NCBI RefSeq assembly: GCF_009730915.1
Contig: NC_052474.1
Coordinates: 5,677,501 to 5,741,500, forward strand
Length of the DNA: 64,000 nt
Direction of reading: 5' to 3'
Source of the DNA: Dioscorea cayenensis subsp. rotundata
Lineage: Eukaryota; Streptophyta; Magnoliopsida; Dioscoreales; Dioscoreaceae
Position numbers and translations under genes: made by a program. The notes beneath the pieces are model-generated. The model worked only from the letters and a program-made list of their open reading frames with translations, had not been told where the DNA came from and did not search any database. Positions within the stretch are counted from its first letter, which is position 1; the number at the start of each line of letters is the position of its first letter. Below are positions 1-12,700 of this stretch, piece after piece.

Positions 1-224
1 GGCCTCGATGACTCTCCTCCGAAGATTATTCGAAAGCTCGATCTCTTGTTGTTTGTCGTCATTGCCGTCTCTTGTGAGCAACTATTTTTGATGTTGTGGC
101 TGTAGTTCGCCTCTGACGACTCGCCGGAAGACATGTTACTGCAGCTTGAAGTCAAGTTACGATGATTAGTAGTATTGTTATTCATCGTCATCATCGGTGG
201 AGCTCGGTTGTCGTCTCGCCGGAT

Positions 225-257
<33 letters not shown>

Positions 258-497
258 ATTGTTAATGGGTTGTAAGTCTTGGAATGAGTTGAAACTTTGT
301 ATGAAATTCAAACCATCAAATGAGTTGGTTGATGAAGAAAGAGCTTGATGATCTCCCCATGGAATAAACAAAGCTTCATCAAAATCAACCTTGTGATCAC
401 TTGAACCTGAAATGGAGATCTCATCTTGAACAATATGCTGATCATCACTCCATAACCATGGTGGTATGGAGATCTCATCCAAATATCCATATTCCAT
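1..497 (-). CDS. N-terminal part of an Asn-rich protein, probably a transcriptional regulator (continues past the left edge)
   Basis: The frame opens at an ATG at 497 (MEYGYLDEISIPPW) and stays open for 165 codons to the window edge without a stop. The product begins acidic and aromatic, then has a run of about a dozen Asn residues (codons near 227-258), then a Ser/Asn/Thr-rich stretch ending FGGESSR at base 1. No folded domain is visible in this part. A 5'UTR intron lies just upstream (505-628). Low complexity, acidic patches and the poly-Asn tract are common in the N-terminal regions of plant transcription factors, but I do not recognise the family, and the DNA-binding domain, if any, would lie outside the window. 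An exon boundary before base 1 cannot be excluded. Confidence 0.6.
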
Positions 498-504
498 TGA
501 ACTC

Positions 505-584
505 CTACAAAACAAACAAATTAAGTTCAAATAAATTTACAAAAAAAAAAACTCCATATCTATATATATATATATATATTTATC

Positions 585-625
<41 letters not shown>

Positions 626-628
626 TAC
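505..628 (-). other. 5'UTR intron of the Asn-rich protein gene
   Basis: Read on the minus strand, the donor AAAG|GTAATT sits at 628/627 and the acceptor TTTTGTAG|GAG ends at 505. The start codon follows eight bases later. The intron contains an (ATCT)n microsatellite (587-621) and a short (TA)n tract. The upstream leader exon is taken to start at 629 and extend an unknown distance; it contains the (TA)n tract at 724-758. The splice sites are seen directly; that they are used is inference. Confidence 0.55.
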
Positions 629-718
629 CTTTGTATTAATGAGAGAAATTGCCTTAGAGAAATTGAGAAGGTGGTGATGGTGAGATGAGAGGAAATGAAG
701 TATATATGTGGTGGTGTA

Positions 719-723
<5 letters not shown>

Positions 724-758
<35 letters not shown>
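724..758. repeat. (TA)n microsatellite
   Basis: About 17 TA units, in the probable leader or promoter of the gene at the left edge. Confidence 0.9.
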
Positions 759-763
<5 letters not shown>

Positions 764-870
764 AAGGGATGAATGGAAAGGTGGTACTTTAAGGAAAAAG
801 TGACAAGTGTTGATGAGAGAAATATAGTTAAAAAATAAAATGGAGAGGGAGAAGATGGGAAGCATATGAG

Positions 871-3519
871 AGTTCAGAAGAGAAGGGATTGAATATTAGA
901 GTTTGGAGAAAGGCCTGCAATGCTATTTTGGTTGTTTCTATTATACTTATTCTTCATCTGCCAAGTTGAGAGAGAAGTAGTAGTAGACTAGTAGTGGAGA
1001 GCTTAATTCAACAGTAGTCATCAGTGCCACCCTCTTTTAGTTGTCTCCACACTCTCATTCTTCTCCGCCCTTTTTTTTTTTAATTATTCATTATTATTAT
1101 TATTACTTATAATATATATTTCTATATATATATATATAATTAAGCTTGTTTTCATTGTTTGATTAATGTTGTGTGTATATATATACTATATTTATGAATT
1201 GATGGTCCCATCCACTTAGATCTCTTGTATTCTTGTGCCATTGCCGACATTTTCAGAGAAAGAAAGAGAGAGAGAGAGAGAGAAGGAACTATGGTTAATT
1301 AATTAGTTAAATTTAATCTAAAAATGGAGAGAAAGAAGTAAAGTATTAGGAGTGACAAAGAGAAACTCAAAAGATTTGATCAAATTAGTTTCTCTTCTTA
1401 TATATATGGTGTGTGTTTATTTGTTAATATATATACAACCCATGGGTTTATACTGTAAATGGATTCAAGTGATAATCTTGGGAAACAGGCAAACAGCTGA
1501 AATTTGATATTTTGATAATTTTGATTAAATCAAAGATAATAATAACAAGATTAGAGACTTTTCTAAATTATTTGTGTTTTTGTTATTATTAAAATTGCTT
1601 TTTTGTAAATTACTTGGGAGTATACTATAAAAGTGGAGTTGGTAATTCATTTTTTTCCAAATCAGAAATCGAAGGTTTTAATCTATTGTTTGTCGATATT
1701 TATAAAATAAAACAATTGTTTTTATATCTCTCCACCATTAGAGTTTATAAATAAAAGTAAATTTTTTTATTAATTTTATTAGTTACCAGTGCCAAACTTG
1801 TATTGCAAAAAGAAACCAATATCCAAAATCTAATATAAATAAATATTGATACAAATTCAACCATATTCATAACTAATAAAAAATAAATAAATATTGCTCT
1901 TTTGTGAACTTGGAAACACTGCATCTCAAGATACCATGGATTTCTTTAAACTTCCTCTCAAAATCATACATACTTTGTTCTCTTGAATAATATAACATAT
2001 ATAGAGAGAGAGAGGATGTTTGGGAGTATGTATTTAAATTAAAACTAAAGTGACAAATAAAGAAAGGTTCCTTTGGATAAAAACAAGAGTAAAGAAAGAA
2101 TGGTATGTTGAAGAGATGAGTGAGACACAAGCTATTTTGGACTGACACATTACAAAAAGTAACAAACATTTGCATCTATTCATTAAAATATTATGCAAAC
2201 AAACAGTACTAATTATTAAAGCAACATAAAGAAAAAAAAACATAAGATAATATTGCCATTGAAATTTGCACTCATTTATTTATTATATCATCCTATGTTT
2301 ATCCTAAACATCTTTTATTGACTCTCATACATACATGAGTTTCATCCAATCTTATTTTATATATATATGTTTGGAATTTCATCATTAGAATACTTTGCTC
2401 TTCTAGAGTGTGACATCAAATTAAATTCAACAAAATTATTATTAATTTTGGTGCGATAATTCATTTTCTTTCACTTTTTTTTTCCAAATTATTTTTTTAA
2501 TATATTTTGAAGTGAATGATGAGAAAATGTAGAAAAACTTTGCAACATTTTAGTGATGTCATAAACATAACCACCAATCCTTATCCTAACTATATTTTCT
2601 ATGTGAACTTAATATGAGAAATAATGTTGTATATCAGTCAAATCTCTTTTAGTTGTTCATTTCTTTCTAAATTATAAATTCAAATTACAGGTTGTATTTT
2701 TTATTCATTAATTCAAATTTCATAAGTCAATGTTTCATTGTAGAATAAGAATGGGTTGAGTTCAAAAAAGGAAATTTGTTTTTTCCTTTTTATATTTGGT
2801 TCTTAATTTAGGAATGAAACTAATATTGATTTTTTTATAATAATAAAAACAGAAATTTATTTGAATTCATAAACTATTCATGACAATGTCAATTGTTATT
2901 TAGATGCAATGATAAAACCAGCTTAATTTGTTTAAGGATATTTGTGCCACAAGTTTGGACTTAATCACCATTAAATATTTTCAAGATTCAAATATAATGT
3001 ATAAAATAAATTATTTTTTTAGTTGCATAAATACACAAATATAAATTTAATAACTATTAGAAATTTTAAGGTATATATATACAGGTTTTTTGGTCATTTA
3101 ATATATAATAATATGTTTAATTGTGTATGTATAAGCAAACAAATCAAAATTTAAAAAGGTGCAAATAGCATTTGGTATTGTTAAAAGGTATTTACATGCA
3201 ATTAAGTGAATTTTTAGGTATACAGACAAAAAAACCAATATATAAATATAATATATTATAAAATCAAATGTGGATGAAAGTATTGGACATGGCACATGAG
3301 GCAACTTTCAAATTGTGTATGCTTTGTTTGGTCCCATTTGGGAGAACTTTTGGCTTTTGATGCAAAGGTTCAATGAACTTCACAAACACAATACACATAA
3401 ACATTTAAATTTTCATTTATTTTGGTTTTCAATCATGCAATTCTTTGAACTATCAATTGGTTCAATAATTTAAATTTGGCTTAGTTCAATTTAAAATTCA
3501 TTTGAAAATAATTTTATTG

Positions 3520-3587
<68 letters not shown>

Positions 3588-5300
3588 GTTTTAAAGTAAC
3601 TTTACTTCAAATGCATTGAAGCCTCATTAACTCTCTACCTAATTAGAATTGGTTTTACCTATATTTATGTTTCACATTATTATTTCTTTCATTCGTGTTT
3701 TTATGCATTTGTTTATGGGTTGGGTTGATCATTAGCTCAAAAAGATAATGGGCTCAAAATGGGTTGGCCCATTTAACATTAGGGCAATTAAAATACTGGG
3801 AAAGTGACCAAAGCTACTCTCAAGTCTTATCTTCATGACCCAATCCATTCCCTCTATTTTTCATGTGTCCAAAACATCATGTTTTTTTAAAACTTTATTT
3901 TGTTTTAATGGTTTTAACTGGTTAACTATGATAAAAAGATTGATTTATTCTTACAATAAAATTCTAGATTCAAAATGATGGAAGGTTGCTGTATAAAGTG
4001 AAATAACTAGATGATATTCTTTCTACCAACTAAAATTATTTCAGGATTTTCATAAAAAACTTATAGGCTTGCGTAATAAAAAAGGTTTGAAAATAATACA
4101 ATAGAAAATGAAGTGGTAAACCGCATGTGATATGTAGTATAGTTTTTATGGGAAGAATGAAAAGTTCATAATTTTCTAAAAAAATATTTATCATATCATT
4201 TGTTTCAATTAATTGATGAGGGATTATTATCGTAACAAATATATATATATATATATTAGAATGAATTGAATGAATTGGTGATATACTTGATTTGAGTTTG
4301 ATTAATTTAACAAACCCGGTTTCACCCAATTTAACAACTAGCACATTACATAAATTACTTTTAATTAAATTAATAATTTTGTGTGTTTTCCATTGATTCA
4401 CAAAGTGGCATGATATATTGTTGTGTGCTTTATAAATGAATAGACTTCTACAAATATTTTTAACAGATCCAAAACTATTTACTTAAGTGACTTAAATCTT
4501 TATTACTTGACCAACTCCAAGTGGTTTTCTAGTATAATTTAATTAATATAAGATAAATATCTAAAGTTTGAGAGAGTTATTTCTATAAAATTTATTTTAT
4601 ATAATTTCTTTATTTTCACTCAAACTATTAAAATATTTTTTACAAGTGTTATATAAGAAATAACTACTGAATTTTAATAATCATAAGCATAACACATTTG
4701 CAATAAAGTCTTGACAATAGTACATTATTTGGACAAAATCTTTACTTTGATGTTTGGTTATTAAAAAGTTCTAAGAAATATGTTGTCCATCAATCTAATT
4801 AAAAACAGTACATTACTTACAGCAAATGAACAAATTAGTCAAGTTATCATGATTTAATATTGCAATTTATTGTGTAATATTAAGAAAAGTCAAACCTATT
4901 TAAACATGAATTCATTTATATCTAATTCAGTGGATTTAATATTGGACAAAAGTATTGACACCATGCACCACATGATATATATTTATTTTCAATATAAAAT
5001 GTGCTGACTTTCATGGTTTCTTTTCCTTGACATTTGTTCGGCTTGCTCTGTTACCATGATTTATTAGTTTTTCAAGTCATTATTTTTTAATACCATACAA
5101 ATATTTAATTAAAAAAATATATTAAAAAAAAAACTTTGTCAATATGATTTTACATATATTACCAATATAGAAACCTGGTTTTTATTATATAATAAATCAT
5201 TTAAAGAGTGTAGATTATTTAATTATCACATTAAATTTATAACTTCCATGATCTCTTCCGAACCAAACATTAATTTTTCATATATATATACTTAAATATA
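871..5300. other. AT-rich intergenic region, no gene seen
   Basis: No supported ORF or RNA gene. It holds the promoter of the left-edge gene (GA-rich tract at 1258-1284), many short TA runs, and a long pure (TA)n tract at 3522-3582. Short ORFs here are AT-rich and low complexity, with no domain or splice logic. Confidence 0.7.
3522..3582. repeat. (TA)n microsatellite, about 30 units
   Basis: Uninterrupted TA dinucleotides for about 61 bases. Confidence 0.95.
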
Positions 5301-5319
5301 TACTGATTAAATATATACT

Positions 5320-5756
5320 AAGGGGTGTGAAAAATTCTCACTATAGCTCTAAAACAGAATATTTTAAAAATATTCTTCCCACTTCACAATTTATATATTT
5401 CTACCGTCAACCAATTTAATCAATTTTAAAATATAAACTTAAATTATAAAAATTATTAATTTGATTAAAATATGAAATTATAAATAAAAAGAAAAAGAAA
5501 AAAAAATAAAAAACAGAAAAACAAAACAAAATAAAATAGAAAAACCAAAAAAACAAAAAAAAATAAAAAACAAAAATGAAAACAGAAAAACAAAAATGGT
5601 AAAAATAAAGCTGGCAACGCGCAAATAATCACTCATCACTGTAGCTAATCTTGGATTTCGCACAGGGTTTAGTGCATGGTTGGAGCACACCTGGCGCCAA
5701 ATCAAATCTCCAGATTTGCTCCAAAATTGAAACAGCATTGGAGATGCTCATAGTGG
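5320..5756. repeat. Degenerate interspersed element related to 62944-63400
   Basis: The block shares order and wording with 62944-63400 (an AATATTTTAAAAATATT palindrome, then AATTTATATATTT, then AATTATTAATTTGATTAAAATAT). It continues through an A-rich tract to a GC-richer end near 5730-5756 containing GCATTGGAGATGCTCATAGTG. Read on the other strand that end starts CACTATGAGCATCTCC. A CACTA-like end is possible but unproven, because no second terminus was found. Confidence 0.35.
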
Positions 5757-5802
5757 TGACCTATTGGTAAATTATTTTTGAAGTCTCCTAAGTTATATCA
5801 CT

Positions 5803-6922
5803 AAAGGTGGGCACGGGCAATCAGGCAAGCCGGCCCTGCCCGTACTGTAGATGGGCCGATTATGGGCGGGTTGCTCCAAATACTAATTAACCGAACCACT
5901 TGAGCTACAATTTGTTTTTAATATTTATTGGAAAAACTTATATATAGATAGATGTAGGATATGGATCAAAATATTTTACATATATATTTAGTTTATAAAA
6001 AATTAAGAGACCATATAATAAATTAAAAAATTATATAAATCAATCTGTAAAATATCAAAGTATCAAACAATAAATTTTCATAAATATTTTTTTTAAAAAA
6101 TAATTATTTTTGTTAATCGTCTTTTTGACTCATAAAGACTAAGTCCTACACTACTGCACATTGTTAAATTCTCTTAAATAAAGGGGACTCTTATTTGTCA
6201 CATATATATTAGATTATTTTTGTTTTCAATTTATAAAATAAAAAAATAAAATTACAAAAAAAATGTTTTTTTAAATTATGTATATCAATTTATAAAAAAA
6301 ATATATTAAGAAAAAAGAATATCTTTTGAATAATAGGTGATCGGGTTCTATGATACGAAAAGAACAACGTGGGCTTTTGATTCCTCTCACACCCTGGGAG
6401 GATACGTGAGCAACTCGATTCGACAAGTAAGCGGATTAAGTCAAAGTGTCATTTATTTTTCAAATTTAGTAGTAATTTAAAAATTTTTAAAGTATATACG
6501 TGGGACATCTCTTATTATTTGGAAACTTGTGGTCTTAATTTTTTGGGTCTTAATTGATTTATTTTTTTTTTTAGAAAAATTTCTAATTTTTTCCTGAATT
6601 TTCAGAAATTTTATGATTTTTTTGCTATTTTTTCTGAATTTTCTGATTTTTTTTTTTAAATTTTTAAATTTTTTTTTAGGTGGGCCAACTGGCCGGCCCG
6701 CCGGGCCCAACCCACGGGCCAGCCCGGACCACCGGGTCAACGTTGAAGCCGGGCCGGTTCCGGGCCAGACTTCCTGTGACCCGGACTCGCTGGGTCCGAC
6801 GGGCCAACCCGGTCCTGCAGGTTCTACACCCAGCCGAGCCGAGTCCGGGTTGATGGATCGGTGAACCGGATCCAGCAGGTCAGGCCCGTCGGGCCTGGTT
6901 AACCGGCCCATGTCCACATCTA
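5803..6922. mobile_element. Non-autonomous hAT-like DNA transposon, 1.12 kb
   Basis: The left end AAAGGTGGGCACGGGC and the inverted right end AGATGTGGACATGGGC match at about 11 of 15 positions. They are flanked by 8-base near-duplicates ATATCACT (5795-5802) and ATATCACA (6923-6930). An 8-bp target duplication is the hAT signature. The right end carries about 230 bases of GC-rich GGCCCG/CGGGCC-type repeats (6680-6910), in sharp contrast to the AT-rich surroundings. No transposase ORF is present. ORFs across the GC-rich end are low-complexity Gly/Pro/Arg artefacts. Confidence 0.6.
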
Positions 6923-6930
6923 ATATCACA

Positions 6931-7547
6931 TTTGCCACAATCATTAAATAGTGACAGAAAAGGGTAAATTATTTTTTTAATATTTGGACCATTTGGGAAC
7001 ATAAATTTTTTTAATACTAAATTACTAATAATGAAGATTTTTTGGGACATAATATTTGTAATATTTTAATATAAACTCTCCTGATATTGTAAAACACCAA
7101 AAATATTTTGATGTTGATTTGTTGATTTTTTTTAATAATAATAAAATTAAGCTATATACTCACAGTCACACTTACTAAACAAACAAAAGTATACTTCACC
7201 TCCCATTTAATAAGCCTAATTAATCCAAATAATCATTTATATATTCATGAAAATGGATATATTTATTTATTAATTTTTATGAAAATGACGAACTTAATAA
7301 GTCATAATATTTGTGAAGGTGCACCAATTATAGTGGTTTTGCATATCCTTGAGAGATAAATTTTTTTTTGCCATATAATCATGGAGGGGAGAAGTGCTTC
7401 TCAGTGTTCTCACACAAACTTTTCACATATGATCTTTTGTATTGTAAATTGAGAATTTGGTGTTCAAAACCCTTCAATTATAAAATAGGGTAGGTATTGT
7501 TTAGCCATTCACCCATAATGCCCATAAATTTCTTGACATTAACTTGA
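6931..7547. other. AT-rich spacer, nothing recognised
   Basis: Between the hAT-like element and the MITE-like element. No ORF, RNA gene or terminal repeat was identified. Confidence 0.6.
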
Positions 7548-8242
7548 GGAGATGTTTAGTTTGAGATAATGTTTTCACATTACCCGATTTTACTGGGTAA
7601 TATGAAAATATTACCATTTTTGGATTAGTGACAGTGGTGATATTGATGGTAATCTGTGATTATTAATCTTGAAATATTATTAAAGAACTCAGTAATCTCA
7701 TTACCACCCAAACAGAAACAGATAGTTATGTTAAATTATCAAGTGGGTGATAATCTAAAATTATTTTTAGACAAATATATTTTTTATTTTAAAAAATATT
7801 AATTTTCATAGATTGCATACTTTAAAATTTAATTTTGGATAATGTTAGTTTAGAAATATCTTTAATTTCAAAATTTTAATTTTTTATATTATAATTAATT
7901 TTTTTCACCTAAAAATTTTATTTTATCTAAACTTTCCATTTATTCAAAATTCTAGATATAAAGTATTTTAGAAAAAATATGCAAATATTAACATTTGATG
8001 TCATAATTTAATTATTTTGATTGCAAATTTTATTTTACTTTAAATTTAAACTTACTCAAAATTATACATACAAAGGTATTTTAAAAAATTTAAATATTAC
8101 CAAATTGATTACTATGTTATATGAGTTTCCAATCAAACATAATTATTATAAATTATCACAATATTTATAGCTATATAATATTTTTGATTTCATTATTACA
8201 GCAATTTTAATTATGTGGTAATGTACCATGAACCAAATCTCC
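7548..8242. mobile_element. MITE-like element, about 0.7 kb
   Basis: The left end GGAGATGTTTAGTTTGAG resembles the inverted right end GGAGATTTGGTTCATGG, and both are followed by an ATTACC motif. The interior is AT-rich with repeated GGTAAT/ATTACC words and no ORF. No clear target duplication was found, so class and exact borders are uncertain. Confidence 0.4.
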
Positions 8243-9000
8243 GTAAAATTTTATAAATTATATCAAATCATCACATCACGGTGGGTAGCTATAAATCTCT
8301 CACCATCGTACTCTGAGCATCAAATAAAGATCCAACCCCACCACCAAATGGCCAAAAATCATATCTGATTCCAAATCCAACCCTTTTATTCCTATTTACT
8401 TAAACAAAACTAAATTACCATCCAACTCACATCATAAATTACATCATAATATTTTAATTTCAATACATAAATCATATCACTATTTTTTAAAAATGTTTAT
8501 TTTTCATTTTTTAACTAAAAATCAAATTTAAAAGAATAAAAAAATCAAGTTATATTTTCTTAAGACTTTTAAGTTATTATTTTATTAAAAAAAATAAAAA
8601 TCTTTTGTAAGGGACATACAAACAAATATGATTATTATGAGGAATATTACTAATTACAAATTTTATAGTCATGTATAAATAATTTTCTCATGGCAATAAA
8701 CAAATTTATTATATTTTTTAATAAATATGAATAAATTATAACCTTTAATCATGAACATAAGAGTAATTTAATAATAATAATATTTTTTTTTAATAAATAT
8801 ATATCTGTCATAGATAAAGAATGAGCACACATGAAAAACTGATCTCTGTAGCATCTGCATCCTTTACTTGCTCACGTTGCATTAGTAAGGATTCAAACTC
8901 ACTGCTCTTAAAGAGATCTAATATATATATATATATATATATATAAAATCAAATAGTCATTTAAAAAAAAAATATGGCGAAGTGAATGACATCCAAAATC
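8243..9000. other. AT-rich spacer upstream of ELF3
   Basis: No gene seen. It contains a (TA)n tract at 8920-8944. The base composition changes sharply near 8960-9000, where the ELF3 promoter/leader region begins. Confidence 0.6.
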
Positions 9001-9039
9001 GATGGAAGTGGATCCAAGCAAGAAAAGGGTGATGATCGA

Positions 9040-9769
9040 ACCAAGATGGGGTTGCCACGTCAGAGGAAGCACTTGTGCCAAGCCAAGAAAAAAAGCTATC
9101 AAATGGGCCCCACAAAAGCTCAACACTTTTCCATGGTATGCCCTATTCTTCCTCCTCCCTCTATTCTCTCTCTCTCTCGCCCACCCCCTCTTCTCTTTAT
9201 CGAATCTATCTTTCCCTGCTCTCTCACTGGCCCCCGCTTCTTCTCTCCTCTCTCTCCCTCTCCCCTTCTTCTCGCGGCTCTCCTCTTGATGATTCTGCTT
9301 AGCGATTGGTTTGGATTGCCCCTTTTTGTGGTGAGGTATTCGTCTTCTTCTGCGCATTTTTTTGTTAGAATGAGGAAGGGTTGTGGTTCTGAGTGAATTT
9401 TCTGGAAATTTTCTCTTTGCTAGCTGAGAGTTGATTGAAAGGTTGGTTTTTTGGTGGAAAGGTTGGATCTTTCGTCTTGGTTTTGGGGGTTTCTTCACAA
9501 TTGTGGCGGCGTGTTTTGGAATTTTGATTCTAGAGATTGTTGGGTTGGGAAAGTTTAGAGCTTTGAGGTTTGATCTGGAATCTGGAGTGTTGCTTTGCTG
9601 TGATTGAGGAGTTGTTTTTATTGTTTTTGTGGTATTGGATCTCTGGAGGGGATTGACTTAGGTTTTGGTGTTGGGTATGGGATTTAGAGGATCTTGTTTG
9701 CAGCGTTGTGGAGTGATTTGTTGTTGTGATTGGTTTTTGTTGTGAGGCTGAGTGATTGAGTTGAAGAAG
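9040..9769 (+). promoter_or_regulatory. ELF3: Probable ELF3 promoter / 5' leader
   Basis: Directly upstream of the ELF3 start codon. It contains an ACGT-core site (TTGCCACGTCAGAGG, near 9051), a TGGGCC site-II-like motif (ATGGGCCCC, near 9100) and a CT-rich tract at 9145-9295 typical of plant leaders. Several short upstream ATG-initiated ORFs occur (for example from 9002 and 9075) and could act as uORFs if transcribed. The transcription start is not determined, and a leader intron cannot be ruled out. Confidence 0.45.
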
Positions 9770-12700
9770 ATGAAAGGGGGGAAAGAAGAGGAGAAGATAG
9801 TGGGACCATTGTTTCCCAGGTTGCATGTCAATGATGCTGATAAAGGAGGCCCCAGAGCTCCTCCAAGGAACAAGATGGCGCTCTATGAGCAGCTCAGTAT
9901 ACCATCCCAGAGATTCAGCTCTGCACCAGTGCCAGCTCCTTCACGGCCTCTTCCACCTCAGAATGGTGGCTTGCAGGTTCCTTCTACATCATTGAGTCAG
10001 GTTGATCTGTTTATGGCCTTCTTTCTTTCGTTGTTCAATTGTATTTTCTGTTGTTGGTTCTAAGGATTAGTTTACAAATTGTATGATTGTTTGCAGAGTT
10101 TTTTTTTTTAGCTGAATGACAGGTTGATAATTTGGATTATTCATTTAGTTGAATTGTCGAGCTTAATTTCGCGTTATGCTTGCTTCCTCTTTTTCCTCCG
10201 TGTGATTCATCTCAGTAGCAGTGGTGATGTTATCTGATTGATTGACAAATTGCAATATTGAGTGTCGAATGTTAATGGGAATCAGGATCATGGTATTATT
10301 CAATTATATATGGATCAGTGTATCAGACTATTGCTACTATTGATCGAAGTTAGACACAAGAATATCATGACTCTTTTCAAGCAAAGAAATGTGGTAACTC
10401 TTTTGATGCGTGCCTTTATCCTGGTTTAAATTGTTTGGTTTTTGAGATAGTTTGAGTTCATTTAAATGTTACTTGTGATCAGTTACATATTTTACTATCC
10501 TCTAAACTTCCAAAAGATTTCACAATCAACTAAATCCTAGAATTTATCGCATGACAAGAACCATAAGAAGCTTTTTTTTTGTTTATTTTGGATTGGGGAA
10601 GAATATAAAGCATTGATTTATTTGTTACATGTTTTGATTGAGATGGCATCCTGTTATTGTGCCATAAAGGTCCAAGTGGTCTCCTTGTAGGTCTTTTGCC
10701 TGTGCTATTAAGGGACTTTCCCAGCACAATATCATGAAGACAGCATGGCTTGGTGGAATGAGATGCTGAAATGCAAATTGTCAAATGGACATTAGAATAG
10801 TGCCTAACTTTATAATACACTTTTTCATTGACATAAAAACAGTTTCTTTATGATTTGCCTTGAAACAAATTATTGTTTCTAGCTCGTCATAAAGGCATGT
10901 TGGAATTTTCTAAATATTAGGCAAATCAAATAACTAAGAATATCGCTGCTAGGAACAAATGTGATTTCCATGTGTTTTTCACTTTCCCAACTAGCGCACA
11001 TCGCAATGCCCCATTTCAGTCTTGTTTATGCTTTTCTTTACTTTATATGGTAATTATCCATGGGCCATGGCTAACTGCAATGCCTCATTTCATTCTTGTT
11101 TATGCTTTTCTTGACGTTTCATGCTAAATATCCATGGTTATCTTATGGCTTTGTTTTGTCAGATCTTTGTCCTCTTCTTCTTTGCTTGGATATTAGTTTC
11201 TTTGCTTATTAGGAACAGCATGATAAACGTTATATTCCTTTTATTTTTTATTACCTTTGCTTTGGTTGATGCTAAATTGCAGATAATTCTATGCAACTGA
11301 AATGTTTTGTTCGACATAACTTCATGGTAAACCCAGTATTTGTGATCATTGAAGATGATACCCTTTTTCTTTTGGTTATAGGGTTATGGACATGAAAGGA
11401 ATGGTTTTCCTTCATTTTACATGCCTCCTCACACACCTGCCCATTCAGCGGAGAGGGTTCACTCTCGTTCGTCTGGTGGAATAAATAATAATGCCTCTAG
11501 GCTTCAATCAGAAAGCAGATCCGCAAGGCCTGCAAATGAAAGATTTTTGGCTGCCACAGGATCACCTGCTGAGTGTAGTTCACTTCATCAACGACAGTGC
11601 CCTTATGGAAAGAAGTCTAGTGGGAATGCAATTGATGATGATGATGATTTCAGGGTTCCTACATTTGTTCAACCTGGAAATGCTACATGTTCAAACAAAG
11701 ATACACCCGTGCTTGAAACAGAAAAAGGTATTTCCATTTGTTCTAAGGCTCAACAAAAAAGTTTCTCCACTTCCAATTCTTCAGTTCAGATCTCAAAGTC
11801 TTATGGCAAAGCCATGGAACAGAGCAAACTTTCTAGTATAAATGAGAAAGAGAAAAATGAAGACTTAGTAATCAATGAACCTAATCAGAGGGCTGTAGGC
11901 CACATAGTAGCCAGAGAAAGCCTTGTGGGATTATCACATTCTCCCAAGGCATCTTCAGATCACTCAAAGGCCGTAAATGTTTTTGAGAGTTCGTGTCATG
12001 AAACTGCAGTACAAGGCCAAGAAACTTGTGGTGGTAGTGCTTCTGCTGGATCTAAGTGCTTAAATGAGGAGGTTTTAAGAGCTAAAAATGAATCTTGTTT
12101 AAGAGCATTGGTTGATGCCAACAGTCAATTTCTGAAGGTGGGTGAGAAACAAAATCCAGAAATTAATGCTAAGCCAAGTGGTTCACCAGCAATGGGAGAT
12201 GCAGAAGGAAATGATGACACCTCTGACTCCTCCATGGTAGATTCTATTTCAGGAATGGAGATATCTCCTGATGATGTTGTTGGGATTATTGGTCCAAAGC
12301 ACTTCTGGAAAGCGAGAAGAGCTATTATCAAGTAAGTATTATACTAATACCTTCTTCTTCCATGCTCTGGTGTACATATTGTTGCAATCCGTCAGTCTGG
12401 CTTATTGCTTCTACTCATGAGTCATGATAAATCCATAAGGATCCAATATGGTTTTTATTCTAATAGTATATATATTCTTTTGGTCGAGTCTACACCTTTT
12501 TTGCTTTATATATGGTACCTTCCAGCTTGGAGTCTTCTTTGTCCTGTAATTAGTCTTCCAATTTGGCTGAAGATTTCAGGATTATTAGTCTTCTTTATTC
12601 TTAAAATTTAACCTTATTTGATTAATTTGCTTGGGTTTAAAACAGAATCGACTTACTTCTTGGCTTGCAATGCAAGTTCTTCTAGCTGAACGTATTGCTA

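Noticed and set aside
5478..5738. 86-codon minus-strand ORF with a hydrophobic, Phe-rich tail
   Set aside because: The tail is an A-rich tract read in reverse; no gene structure or domain.
6477..6944. 155-codon minus-strand ORF and plus-strand partner rich in Gly, Pro and Arg
   Set aside because: It is the translation of the GC-rich end of the hAT-like element, low complexity in every frame.
9002..9498. Overlapping ORFs on both strands before ELF3
   Set aside because: They lie in the CT-rich ELF3 leader and have biased low-complexity products; at most uORFs.
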